A stretch of 64,000 nucleotides of DNA. It comes from Brugia malayi. Lineage: Eukaryota; Nematoda; Chromadorea; Rhabditida; Onchocercidae. A program made the translations under genes and the position numbers. The stretch's first letter is position 1. Each line of letters starts with the position of its first letter. The notes beneath the pieces were generated by a model that had not been told where the DNA came from, searched no databases, and was given only the letters and a program-made list of their open reading frames with translations. The stretch is from the NCBI RefSeq assembly GCF_000002995.4, contig NW_025062476.1, positions 3,963,001-4,027,000 on the forward strand. Direction: 5' to 3'. Shown in pieces: positions 13,718-26,800 of this stretch.

Positions 13718-14448
13718 TAATTAGCTTTCTTTTACCGAACACTGTGGCTTCGATAATTTTTGGGTTTGATACATTTTATAGCTATCATTTCATAGTAGAA
13801 TGCCTCTCTATTAGAACTGTGTTAGAGCTGTTCTTTGTCAAAACGTTTCAAATTCTAATTTGTGATTGTATGTTGCTAATGAAATAATGTAAAACTAAAA
13901 GTTTAATTTGAGATTATATCGTATTTAATCATTGTAACTAATGGGAGCTTTGGTGTGCAAAATAAAACTTGAATTTAAGTGTTCTACTGATTGCTTGGTT
14001 TTACTTTAATTTCTTCCCATTCACATGTGCTATTAAACGAATAAAAATACACCTGTACGTATTGCGCTACTGATGTATTTCAAGCTTGGTGGCATTAACC
14101 AATAATGAGTGGAAACACTTTTCTATTGGATACATCCAAGAATCAATTTTCAAAGCACTGACTTGAAGGATTTTACACCATGTGAAGTTTTATTCATATC
14201 ATTTCATCAAATTTTGAAAAAGTCTAATGAAATACGACTTCCTCTATAGTCTTTCCTTTCTTGATCAAGCAGATGCTTCTCATATTTTATACAAAAGTTT
14301 GAGCAATGCAAATTGTTCTATGCTTTAGGATGATACATTAAACAACAAAAAAAATGGGAAAAGGGAATAACTATTTTGTTGGTTTAGAGCAATCAAATCG
14401 ATAAGAGGAAGTGAAAGGGAAAATATTAATTTTTCGAACTGTTGAAGT

Positions 14449-14568
14449 TTAGATGTTAATTTCGTGAGCTGTAGCTCCTAGTTCTGTTTCAGATCGACGT
14501 GCAAACCTATCCCATCCTCTTTTCCTCTCTGGAAAGTAACCGGTTTGTGATAAATATCTATACAGTGC
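14449..14568 (-). other. Short minus-strand open frame with basic cleavage-like sites
   Basis: A 39-residue frame bounded by a TGA upstream and TAA at 14449-14451. It contains GYFPERKRGWDRFARRSE, with RKR and RR clusters like processing sites. A pyrimidine-rich stretch ending CTACTGAG directly precedes it and could be an acceptor. It sits 305 bases beyond the APC1 stop on the same strand. No family recognised; a competing plus-strand frame of 57 residues (14493-14666, after a TTTCAG) overlaps it. Confidence 0.2.
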
Positions 14569-14872
14569 TCAGTAGAGGGAGGTGGGCAGTATACGATTTG
14601 AAAAATAATATTTCGAGATCCAGTATATGCAATGAGGAGAACACAAAAGAAGGCTACAGGAATTGAATATTTTGGAGTTAAAATTTAATTTGTAGATATG
14701 CGAAAAGTAAATCGATTTTGTTAAGTTATCATTTAAAGAAAAAGTAGATATGTAATGAATAAAATGTGCAACAGAAGTATATTTCAAAAATAACGACAAA
14801 TAAACAATTTGTTGGGTAAATCGAACAGTGAAATGAAGTGGATTATTTGCATCTTCGAACTGTGATTTTACG

Positions 14873-17800
14873 TTACATTAATGATGTGACAAGCTCATTA
14901 GGGATAACGTTCGAACGGATGGGCCATTCATCGTTTTGATCAAATAGGCTTCTTTCGAGAAATGCATCCAGCAAGTCGTACTGAGTACGTGCAAAACGAG
15001 GCGGATTTTTTTGGAGCATATCCTGAAGTATATTTAAAGATCTTTGAGCCTTAGCGAATTCGACTTATATTCCAGGATTATATGTCAAATCTAAACGCTA
15101 AATGTTGTCCGTATATATTTCGATAGCAGATGTCACATTTAAACAAGTGCTAAAGCGATTCGAGTAATTCAGTTTTCCTTTTTTTTTTCAGAAACATAAA
15201 TATAAAAGTAGTGCAAAAAATTTAAGATCCATATTCTAGATTCAGTTTAATCAATCTAAACTGGAAATTTTTCATTAACTCCAATTTTATAAATTTTAGG
15301 CACTGAGTTACATACTAACCAGTCTAGCAGCTCTATACTACAGCTGAATGTGTAAATATCGAAATCATCAACCACTAACTACTCTTCATTCAAAAAGTCT
15401 TATCTTCCACAACTCCTAACATAACACTTTCATTTTCTAATTTTTCCATTCTTCGTCTCAACATTATTAGACAGAATATGAATTTAAAACGGGAAAAATT
15501 TCCCAATAAGTAAGAAAACTGATGGGAATGATTGTATAATGTCTAATATCTAGCAAAAATACCTTAACAAATGATAAAGCGTAGTCATAAGCTGCAATGC
15601 TACCATTATCGAGCTGAAAATTTCGTATCCAGGATCCGAAAGAAGAGAGATTTGGTTCTTCAATATTTTCTATATCACTAGTTGTTTCCGGTAGATTAAA
15701 ATCGAATTTTTGTCGGAAATTTTGATCGTTTTGCGTTGCATTGAGTAAATCTTGCTCACATATTGACATTAACATCGGATCATCTTCAGCACTGCACATT
15801 TGCTTTATTGTTGCAACAACAATTTTTTGTTCCTTCCTGAAAGGAAAAGTTATTATGAAGATTCATTAATCCGGTTTGGTCAGTTTCTTTAAAGTGCTAT
15901 GAAAATATGATTTTTTCACATCGTTTTGTAAAAGGTCTAGCTTCAAATGCGAAGTATCATTTAATACAAACTAATTTCAGTCTTATGTCAATACTTTTAA
16001 TTGGGACAGATGTAAGATATCGAAAAAGTTAAATTCATAAAAATATCCTTAAAAATTAAAAGTTATCACACCTACATTTAAATGACTTCCAGCAATTTTA
16101 ATTGGATGAAGCTTCTATACAGTTTCAATTATTTCTTAATCCTAGTCTCAATTCTTGTAATATTCATTATTGGAAGTTAGGTTAAAGAATGATCTGTCCA
16201 CCCTTTCTCACCGGTTGCTGTACTATAGAAATCTGAGAATTCATAACTTAATTCAGTACTGAGAGAAATCAAGAATGAAGAATCCCGTCTATTAATCCAC
16301 ATTTGAAAGTTTAGCAAAACTTCGACTTACTGCCCTAAATAGTTTACTACCATCCGTCCATGTTGCTTTTTCAGAATCTCCTCCAGTTTTTGCTTGTCTG
16401 ATTCCTGCCTCAAATCAAAAATCCGCTTTTCATATTCCTGCCCACCAATCTGAATCTGAAATTCCAATCCGAATACTTCTATGACTTCACAAACCGAAAT
16501 CTAAATTTACAAACTAAATTTAAAATTCGTTAAGGAATATTTTTCGATATATACTGTTTCAGAATTCCTTTAATAATTATAATACTATTTCCAACGCCAC
16601 ATTCCCATTCAAAATTTTTTTAATATTTCGCACAAAGCACTTACTTTGTTTAGTAAACTCAACTCAGGTATAATACAAGGTGTACGAAGATTGAGAACAT
16701 CCGGATATATAACTTTAGATCCCTGAAATTTTAAAAAGCTTCTAAATCCTAGAGATATTTTATAGCGAAAACAACAAACTGAAACTCAGTGCAATTGAAA
16801 GAATTTAATTTTGAATAAGGAGTTAACAACCGAAATTTTTATTAAGCAAAGAAAATAAAACTCTTTACCTTAAATGTAATTTCAACCTCGAGCTCTACCA
16901 GTTCTTCAGTGTCTGCATCGATGGAGCATAACAAACGTTCCTCGGCTGCAATTACCCAAAGTAATCGAAGAGGTTGTAAATAGGTCCTAGAAAAAAAAAA
17001 AAAAAAAAAAAAAAAAAACATGCAGAATAATCACCAATATTTGCTTTATTATTTTTTAAAGACGAGAAAACTTTTTTTATTTGCATTTTGCATAATCTGA
17101 TAAATAAGAATTGTATAAATGGGAGTGAAATTAACTCATTAAACAAAACCAAAATCATAAAAATTTATTTTTCAGATATTGGAAATAATACATATTCCAA
17201 TCTGAAAACTTCTATAACTTCACAAACCGAAATTTGAATTTACAAGCTAAATTTAAAATTCGTTAAGAAATATTTTTCGATATATCTTTTTTAGAATTGC
17301 CATTCCGATAGGAGAGAGATAAATCTCACAGAATTGCAACTGGTTTTGAGACTAATTTCTTCCACTGTTAATTAACCTATACTTTCTTTTTAGTTAGGAT
17401 TCGAAAAGAAGATTTATCAGTTGAAGTTACCTACCGATTATCACTAAGCGCATGAGGACTGACTGGAAAGAATGCAATAACAAGTGCAGCAACTGATAAA
17501 TCATCTGTCTTCAATGCATATCTGAAAAAGGACACTATCAGTAGAGAAATATATTTTGTAATTAATTAATAACGGATAATTTCATCTCCCGTATTCCTCT
17601 CGATCACAGATCAATGTATGAATTGAGCAGAACTGATAGCAAATAATGGTAATCTATTTGACTGATGGATAAGTAACTTCTAAATTATCTAACAATTCGA
17701 AAAAGTGCGGAGAATAGAACAATTGAAAGTAGAAGAAATCAATTTAAATAAAATTGCTGCTCTCTTTACACTTTTTGCAATAGACAATTCAAATAATTTA

Positions 17801-20800
17801 GATAGGGAAAAAAAAATTCAGGAGAAGAAACAATTATTTGAACCTCCCACGTCCAAGCATTAGCATTCCCATTACTGTGTTTGTAGCAGCATACAAATTA
17901 TGTGAAGTATTATCACGATACGCTTCTGGTAATGTTACACGTGTGCGAAGTAATCGACAAAGACGTAGCACTTGTAAGTTTCCACTACCGGCCATAAGCT
18001 GGAAATAAAAAAAGTAACACAGTAACTGGGGATGATAATATCAAACATTCATTATTAAGAAAAACGAAGAAATCACATTCTAAATTAACTCTTGTATTTT
18101 TCCTTATTATAGCTAAGTTCTAACGCATTTGTCTTAAGTAAAGTAAAACAGATTTAAAAAATATAATTTCTTATATTGTAAGCCTTAAACTACTCAATAA
18201 TGGTACAGTATTCCAGGCAAGGTGGAAAAATGATTATTTGGGATGTGTCCTGAGAATTTCAACTCTTTTTGGTATATACCTAGAAGAAATGGCAAAAGTT
18301 TCTGAAACAAATAAAAACAAATAAAAAAGAAGAAAAGAAGAAACATACGATGCCCAAAGAGTTAACCAGAGTACCAAGCACATTCAGGCAAGCTGTAACG
18401 CCGGCGGCAAGATTTAGCTTGCTGCAAATCTGTTGTTCACTTGCTGGTAAAACCAACCTTATATAATACCACTATAAATAAATAAAGTTCTTTAAAAAAT
18501 CTATTTAAAAATGAGAAGTTAAACATGAGCAGACACAGAAAAATAGTCGAAAGAGTTAGAAGTGGTATTAAACATTAAATGATTGTTCATTAGATTAAGC
18601 AGAAACAGTACCGACGATGAAAATAAAAAACAAATACTTTTTGAATGAAGTAACAGCGGTAGTTTAACTGTATCTATGAAACAAACCAGAATATGCAAAT
18701 AATGATTCGAATAATTTCCATTGTTATCCAACAAAATCAATATTCAACTAGATATATCGGATTTTTACACTCGACTAGAAATATTAGATTTTTCCCTTTA
18801 GTAAGAGAAATAAACTTACGATTACATTGAAGGCTTCAGAGTTCCATGTCGATGCAAAACGAATAGCCATTGCAAAGCAGGCACCAGCTACGACATTCAG
18901 GTAGGTCTAAAAAATTATATTCTTGGGAAAATTAATGAATTTTAGGATTCTTGGATTAATATCTCTACATTTAATATATCCAGAATCATCAATTCGAACA
19001 TCATAAATTTAATCGAACAGTGGTAAACGCTAAAAAGAATAAATTGTCCCACAAAATATTTCGAACATTCTATTGTAAAACGTTATATAGGGTTAGGCAT
19101 GTTGACTGTATCATAGAGTAATATCTTAATATGACTAGCCTTTTTCAAGTTTTATAGAAGCATGTCAGTTCAAATGAGTAACCGAAGACGAAACCACTAA
19201 TGCAAACAGAAACTTTGATTAAAAAAAATGTTCTGCCAGTACTTTTACGGAATAAAACGCTACTATCTTTCTTATAATTTGAGATTTTCAACAATGTGTT
19301 ATACGACACATATATATATATTTATAGATCAATTGGTACTTTTGCTATCACTCTCTTCACAACAATTAGCTCTTCTTAATTATACCAAAAAACATCTGAA
19401 CCAAATAACATGTAAACATTGATAACTTCACCATTGCTTCCATTACACGCAATGATTTCGAGACTAGCTTCATGAGATGATACATATGCCCGACATCCAA
19501 TAAAACTCAATGATATATCACACTGATGATAATTAATCATTAAAGACAGCAGTACATGGGACATGAGAGAAGATGAAGTTGTCCCTGTCATTCCCTAGTA
19601 AAATGATTGCTGAGATAGTAGAGGAAGTAATAGAAGCGACCTGAGCTATTGTTTGCTTATCAACCGCTATTTGTAGCATCCGTAAGTTTTCCTCCTCATC
19701 ATCATCAATGACAGCTTTCGGTTGTTCATTGAACAAACGCTGCTTATAATTTAGCACAATTGGAGGTACTGATTCTTCCACCCAATGCTTGGAAGCCGTT
19801 ATTTCATTCCACAAAACAAGATGTCGGCAAAGTGTCCTAAAACTACTTCTATTGTGACTTATGGCTGAAAACTGCCATTACGACTCAAGTAGTAAATCTC
19901 TGATTGTTTCCAAATATTCACTTATCATTCTTAGTTACAATTAAGTGATATACAAGAGAAGCATTCTCGAAACCAAGAATTTCAAGAAAGCCTTTCAATC
20001 TCTTTTTTGAAGATTTTTTGAAGCATGTTTTTTTTTTAAATTTTAAACAAAATGATTCCTTAAATAAAATTCAGTTTGATAATTACGAATTTAAACTTAA
20101 TCTTATGAGAGCAAACCAAAAAGATCACCTCAGTAAAATAAGATCAGGTCGAATTTCCTCAATCGCCGATATTGTTTCAGGGATTTTCAAACTTTCTGCT
20201 GCCCATTTATTCTCTGTTCGAAGATACATTAGACCAAAAGCAACGGCGGCTGGGCTTGCTACAATAAACTACAATAATCTTGAGCAAGTTGTATAAGAAT
20301 TCGAGAAATGATTCTTCACGCAATTTTTGCCAACACACTGTGCATAAAAAAGATGAAAAATGAGTATATATGATAGCCTAGAAGAGACAAAATATGTGAA
20401 AGTATGTAACACGTTTACAAATAGGAAACAACAGTTCCAACGAAAAACCACGAAATTTGAATTCGAATAATTGAAGGTTCCATGCTAACTTTAATTAGAA
20501 TAATCAGGCATGATAAGCTTTTTTGGATATACGAAGTAATCGAATCGGTCATAACACTTAAAAAAGATTAAGAAACACTACGAGCAAAGCTATCCAAATA
20601 TTTTATGCGATGTGTTAAACAAAATAAGGTACTGTACCCTTTGAATCCTATAAACTTTGTTAGCTCATAAATGTTCCTAGATAAAGTGAATGAATAATGA
20701 AAATGAAGCTAACCTGTCAAGTGTGGATTAACATTTTCGGATTCTCGAACATGATTTGACTGTGAAAAAGTTGAGGAAGTAGTAGCGTGTCCCGAAGGCC

Positions 20801-23800
20801 CTTCCGAAGAAGTCGAAGGAAATACGCATAGTGATCGTAATCCACCTTCCATTAGGACGATAAGTCTAGATGCTATTGCAGGGTATTGTTCAACAAACGG
20901 GACACTCGACAACAAATCTTCTCCGCGTCCTGCAATTCAAGGAAGAGAATGTATTTTATCAAAGCTGATATTATCAATCATTAATGATATGTAAAAGAAA
21001 AAAAAAATTCTCTAAGATTTTTGTAATAGAAATTTATTGGCAGTTTCTTTGTCTGTTCGGTTAAAAAATAAGACAATTTTTATAATTTATAAAGAAGATA
21101 AGGAAAATTCAACTAACCCAGAGCAATCAGACCAATGGCAAAACCCGCGGCAAGAGCATAAGAGTAACGATCAGTGGGTGGTTCAGAATCCGGACACGCA
21201 GGTCGACCTATCTCATTGACTAACTGACTTAAGATACCCATATGTGATGATTGTGCAAAGAGAAGGCCAAGTGCAACAAGTGCCGCCGTTTGAATCATTG
21301 TATCGATATGCAGTTCAAGTAATGTTGGACCCATCATGAATGGTAAATGTGTTACCATCATTTTATACATCTGAAAATTAGTTTAAAAGTTTAAATGTAC
21401 TGGAAAATATCTTCAAAAAGAATTCTGTTAAAATTTGCATCAAATCTTTTTTTTTTTTTAATTTGTAGAACACGGTTATAGTGAATTATAAAATCAATCT
21501 GCAAATTAGGAAAATTACTAATTTTATGATATTACAATGAAATCTTATATGTCCATTGCTGACATTATAACGATATGAAGGTTATACAACATCAAATAAT
21601 GATTATTTTTAATTTAGTTCTTGGAGTATTGATATTTCGGAAACATGATGTTAAATGTACAACAGTAGCCAGAACTTTATTAGCTTATTTAAAGATTTCA
21701 GAAGCATCCAACATCATCTGCATGAAGAGAGTTTCATGTTGTCATGTTAAAAAAAAAAAAAAAAAAAAATACACAGGTAACGAATTCTTTGATGGATTTT
21801 AAAAAAGCTTCACAAGAATGGATAAGCATATGAATAAGCCTAGAGACAAATTTATTTTTAATATAACACTACCTGTACATCAGCAGTTGCTCGCCGACTT
21901 GCACCACATCCAAGCAAGATTGCAATGCTCATTACCGGATCACCACTACTCAAAAGTTCATGTATGGTAAACAAATTCATACTTGTTATATGACCATTCA
22001 ATCCAAATGCGTACATCAAACCAGCAGCTTCTGGACCTTGCTGTAGTGAAATGAAAAGTAAATCAAAACTGCCATTGGTAATAGTTAATTTCTCTACTCT
22101 AATTTTTAATCTATCTTTATGGAAGTGAACGGGCCGATTTCTGATTTAAGACACAAAGAATTAATACTAAATTTTAATACCAAATTATTAATACTCATCG
22201 CAAGCCATTCACTATCAAGATGTAAACTATCCGAATCACCAATACATAATCCAGCAGCTACAGCGTTGTAAAAAGCACCCCATTTGATCATCGGCTTGAC
22301 CAACTATAACAAATTTATCTTTTATATATCATCTTCATTGCAGTTATATTTAACCATTAAAAATGCATCTTAACAACAGCAATTAATATATCACAAAAGA
22401 ATTTCCCACGAATATTAAAGTTTTGCTTTTGAATGTGCTAATATTTTCTACTTAGTGACACCTTTAAATCACTATAAAAAAATCAAACCGATTTTTGAAC
22501 GCATGAAATATATTTCATTGAGAACAAATTCATGTTTGAACTGTATTTGTGTATTTATTTATTGCTGAATTGTTAAATTACTTATCTCTTTAATCAATTA
22601 AATTACAACGTAATAATTCTTTGGAAATCGAAGTTATTGTATAATATAAAAGATATTTTACAGTAAACAAGCTATTATGTTTGTTTATTAATTGTATTTA
22701 GGCTTTTCCGTTCCATCAGACAAATTTAGCAAAAAGACATACCTCACTTTGTGATAGTTCAATTGGTGTATTCGAGGGATGTAATCGTCCTTGGAGATTA
22801 AGTGGTGGTATTGCACGTGGTCGACTGAGGGGAGGTGAAAAAGATCGAAAATCGAGAGTTGAACGTCCAAAAGCATGAGTTATATTACGCATACTAAAGG
22901 ATTTCAGAAGACGTTCAGCCATTTCACGTTGACTCGCTTCCGAAAGAGTCTGGAAGAGGTAGTGGATCTCAGTATTAATAAGTAAAATAACATTTCTGCA
23001 CTATTTTAGATCACATCCTATTATTCAGTATATGACATGATAAAGTTAAAATTATGCTAGATAATAACAGAGTTTAAATCTATGCTTAAGAGCAAATAAA
23101 TTTTGAGGCGACTTTTTGCAACAATTTAACTACTTCAGTTATCCACAATCTCATCAATTGCATGAAACTGCAATATTTAGCTCTTAATTCTATTATTTAA
23201 TTTCTTGTAAATCACCTAAAGTATATGATTTCAAATAACTTTTAAAATGTATACATCGAAAGAGAAGTCTATATCATTCAGTCCTATCTCGTTGTGCAGA
23301 AAAAAAGAACTTTTAAGTTACTGCTGCTATAAATATTATCCAAATATTGGATGAAAAGTGTACAAAGATAGAGAGAAATCTAAGACTCATATAGTAAGAT
23401 ATAAAACTTACTTCATTACTTGATGGTATAAAAATTGGACGTCGACTATCAAGCATTTGTATTACATTAATGCAGCGCAAATCGTGCTTCCATCGTCGTC
23501 GTGTAATTAAAAAAATTTCTTCCTCAGACGGCACATGGCTGAAAATTTAGAAAATAAGATTCTAAAAACAAGATGAAAAACAAGATTTTTCAAACTGCTG
23601 AAAATTTTCAATCATAGATTTTGAGTATATATATATATATACTAAAAATGAATTTAAATTAGCTTAATTAGAAATATTTTACAAAGTATTTAGCCTAAAG
23701 TTCTAAACCTTATTTAAATTTAAGCTATCTCGTGATTCAAAATCAAATTTCTCTCTTCATTATAAAAAAAAATCTGATCAACTACTGCAGTGTGCTGTAG

Positions 23801-26800
23801 TAAGCACATACTGAACATAATAATAATTATTTAGATTTTGTTTTCTTTTTTAATTTACATCACAAACCTTCGATCTTTCTGATGTACTGCAGGCGTAAGA
23901 AAGTGCAAAGTTTTTGTTGACTGCTCATAAAGTAATTCACACAAAATTATAGCAACCGCTGGTGGCAAATCTAACAAAGATGATTTCGTTAATTTGAACA
24001 ACTGAGCCAATTTTTCACATCTACAAAATAAAAAAAAATTTTTCTAAAATTCATTTTTATTAGTCATACTTCGCTTCTTTATTAAATTCGCTAAGATTTG
24101 CTGCCAAACATTTTTTGGATACAAATTCGATTTTAGCTAAAAACAACGGTTATTGACATTTGATACTAATGATTGCTGATTTCTTACTAAATGTCCTACT
24201 TATCATTCTGATCATAGGAAAATTATCCATGCATTTTATTCATCTGAAGACAAAATTTCTCAATATCCTAAATTACACAAAAATATATATCATTCATCCA
24301 ATATGATATTTACTAATTTGATAAAGAAATAGAAGCTAAATTTAATTTTGCTATCCTACTTGTACAAATCATTTTCACAGATTTCATATTCAAATATTCT
24401 TCTGAAACTCAAATCACAAATTTTTTGAAGCTTTCCCAAATGCTAAAACAAACTTTTCAACTGCTGAAGAATTTTCATCCAGAATAGTTGCAAACTGTTC
24501 CGCATCAGCCTTGGTTAAGCGTAGCTTCTTCTCGTACGATTTTCCTAGAACTTTCTGAAAACAAAATTTGTAAATCAAAATTTCGTTAGAAGTTCGTAAA
24601 TTTTGGTAAAATTCCAAGAGTAAAATCACATTATTTTTTCGTGTTGAAAAATACATTAAAAAACAAAGTGGAAAAATGACTAAAAGCAGAATTTTAGAAA
24701 TTATAAAATACGTCAAAAAAGATAATAAATGATAGATACTGAAATAGCAATAAAACCTGAACGTCAACAATATTTTCCAGTCGTTTCAATCCAATAGCAA
24801 TTGTAATTACAATTGGTGCAAAGAAATGTGATGATGTGATTGATGTCAGATGGCTCTTGTTGTCCAAAAATCGCAACAAATTATCATGCCATGATGGTAT
24901 ACGTTCCGGTGAAAAACGAGAACTCATTAAAAGTGTTTGAAGCACTTTTCGTCCACCTATGAAAATATGAAAGCTCCTATATGCTTATTTGTGCAGAGCT
25001 CTATAAATTTAAAAGTTAAACAGCAAGTTCTCAATTACTTTTATATAATTCAATGATTTATCGGCTTTCAGATATCTAATTATAAGCGAATGTAAGAAAT
25101 GATGACTGACATGAAGGTTACTCAATACCAAGCAAAAAAAAATTTTAAATATACTTACCCTCCAAAATTTTGAAATTGTGATTAGACAATATGGAAAAGT
25201 CCTTTCTGTAGTAATCACCATAACTCTTTAGATCAAAAACCCTGCAGTGAAATTTTCAGCGTTTTGAAAATCACGAATGTCAATTTCTTGAAACATAAAT
25301 TTGAGACTAAGGTAACAGAATTTGAAACATGTCTCAAATTCTTTGCAATTAATTGAAGTCTATCGTTATAACAAACAATTCAAACAAGTTTACTCTGAAG
25401 ATAATATACATGCCAAAAAAAGCTAAAAATTTTCGCTAACAAACGGAAAAAAAACCAACTTCTAAAAGTGATGATTGAGGATCCTTACCAGAAAAAGAGA
25501 CTATTCCTGTTAATCACAAGCTTTATTGGAAATTTCTAAAGCTACGAAGCTAATTACATCGTAATTTACTTTATAAAACGCCTATACTACTCATGTGACG
25601 GATCTTCCTCGAATTACTAACTGTGCTTACTGAGCAAAAGCATGTAGTGATGATGCTAAAATGAATAGCAACGAAACTGTGCGCCTATCCAATTTAGCCG
25701 ATTCATAAATAGCATGCAATCCGGAAAATATCGCCAAAGAATAATTATACAAATTGCCGTCATCGTTAACTGTAACATTATAACATTTTGGGGCACTATT
25801 TTCTGCGTTATCAAAATTCCACCATCGGCTGACACAGAGATGCTTCATTTTCTGCCAACTCTGGAATAATTTTTAGGAGACATAACATGATATTTGAAAA
25901 ATATTTGTTGAAATTAAAATTTCTTTTTGTCTGAAACACAGTTTGAAAAAATCTTTTAAACTCGCATTCTGCATTGCTGAAATGACAACTTATGTACCAA
26001 GTGAAAAAAAAAAAAAAAAACTAAAACTCGAAAACTCCAAGCATAGAGTTATAGAAAAATCGCTTTAAACTTTTTTTCTTTAAATCACAAATCATGTTCT
26101 GTGCATAGAAATTAAGTTAATTCTATTATTAAGTAAATCAGGAAAACTAATATAATCATTAAAAAAAAGCTTATCAAAACCAAAATTTTCTTGGAAGCTG
26201 TCTAAATCTAGCTTAAAACATAGAAAGAATTTTTGAGCATAAACGATGCAAGTAAAATAAATGAGTTGAATTGTAAAAGAAAAATATAACTATTATGTTT
26301 TGTTTAATTAATGTCAACTACACAATAAGCTAATAAAAGCTTCGATAAAAATCAATAAAAAATTGATATTTTTGACCACCACAAGGAATAACTTGTCATT
26401 AATAAATATATAGACCACTATTAACACAAATCTTAAGTGAAAATAGTTAAGCAGTTCATACACTTACACCGATATGCTTAGAATGTTCAGTACGCTTTTT
26501 CTTTTCATGCACTTCTTCTTCACATCGACTTCGAAGTAAGTTTATCTAAAAATAAATCAGAAATTTCATTTAAACTATTTTAAAATCTCCATAAAACACA
26601 AACAGGAAAAATGTAGCTCTGAAACAAAGTGAAATAGTATAAGAAAAGCAATGCATAGAATTTTGTAAAATGGTGTAAAATACTTCCTAAATGAAACTAA
26701 ATGTAAAACTCAAAATTAATAACGTAATAACCAAAATAATTTTTTTTTAATTAAAAAAAAAATACTTCGCGGAAAACAGGAAAATCTTGAATGTGAAGTC

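Larger units (their letters stand above)
12479..14872. other. Convergent intergenic region between ArfGAP and APC1
   Basis: Holds the 3' ends of both flanking genes. AATAAA on the plus strand at 12939-12944 and 13961-13966. Two minus-strand open frames (13409-13717 and 14449-14568) have codon-like composition and are listed apart. The rest is AT-rich with short homopolymers and shows no exon I can support. Confidence 0.4.
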
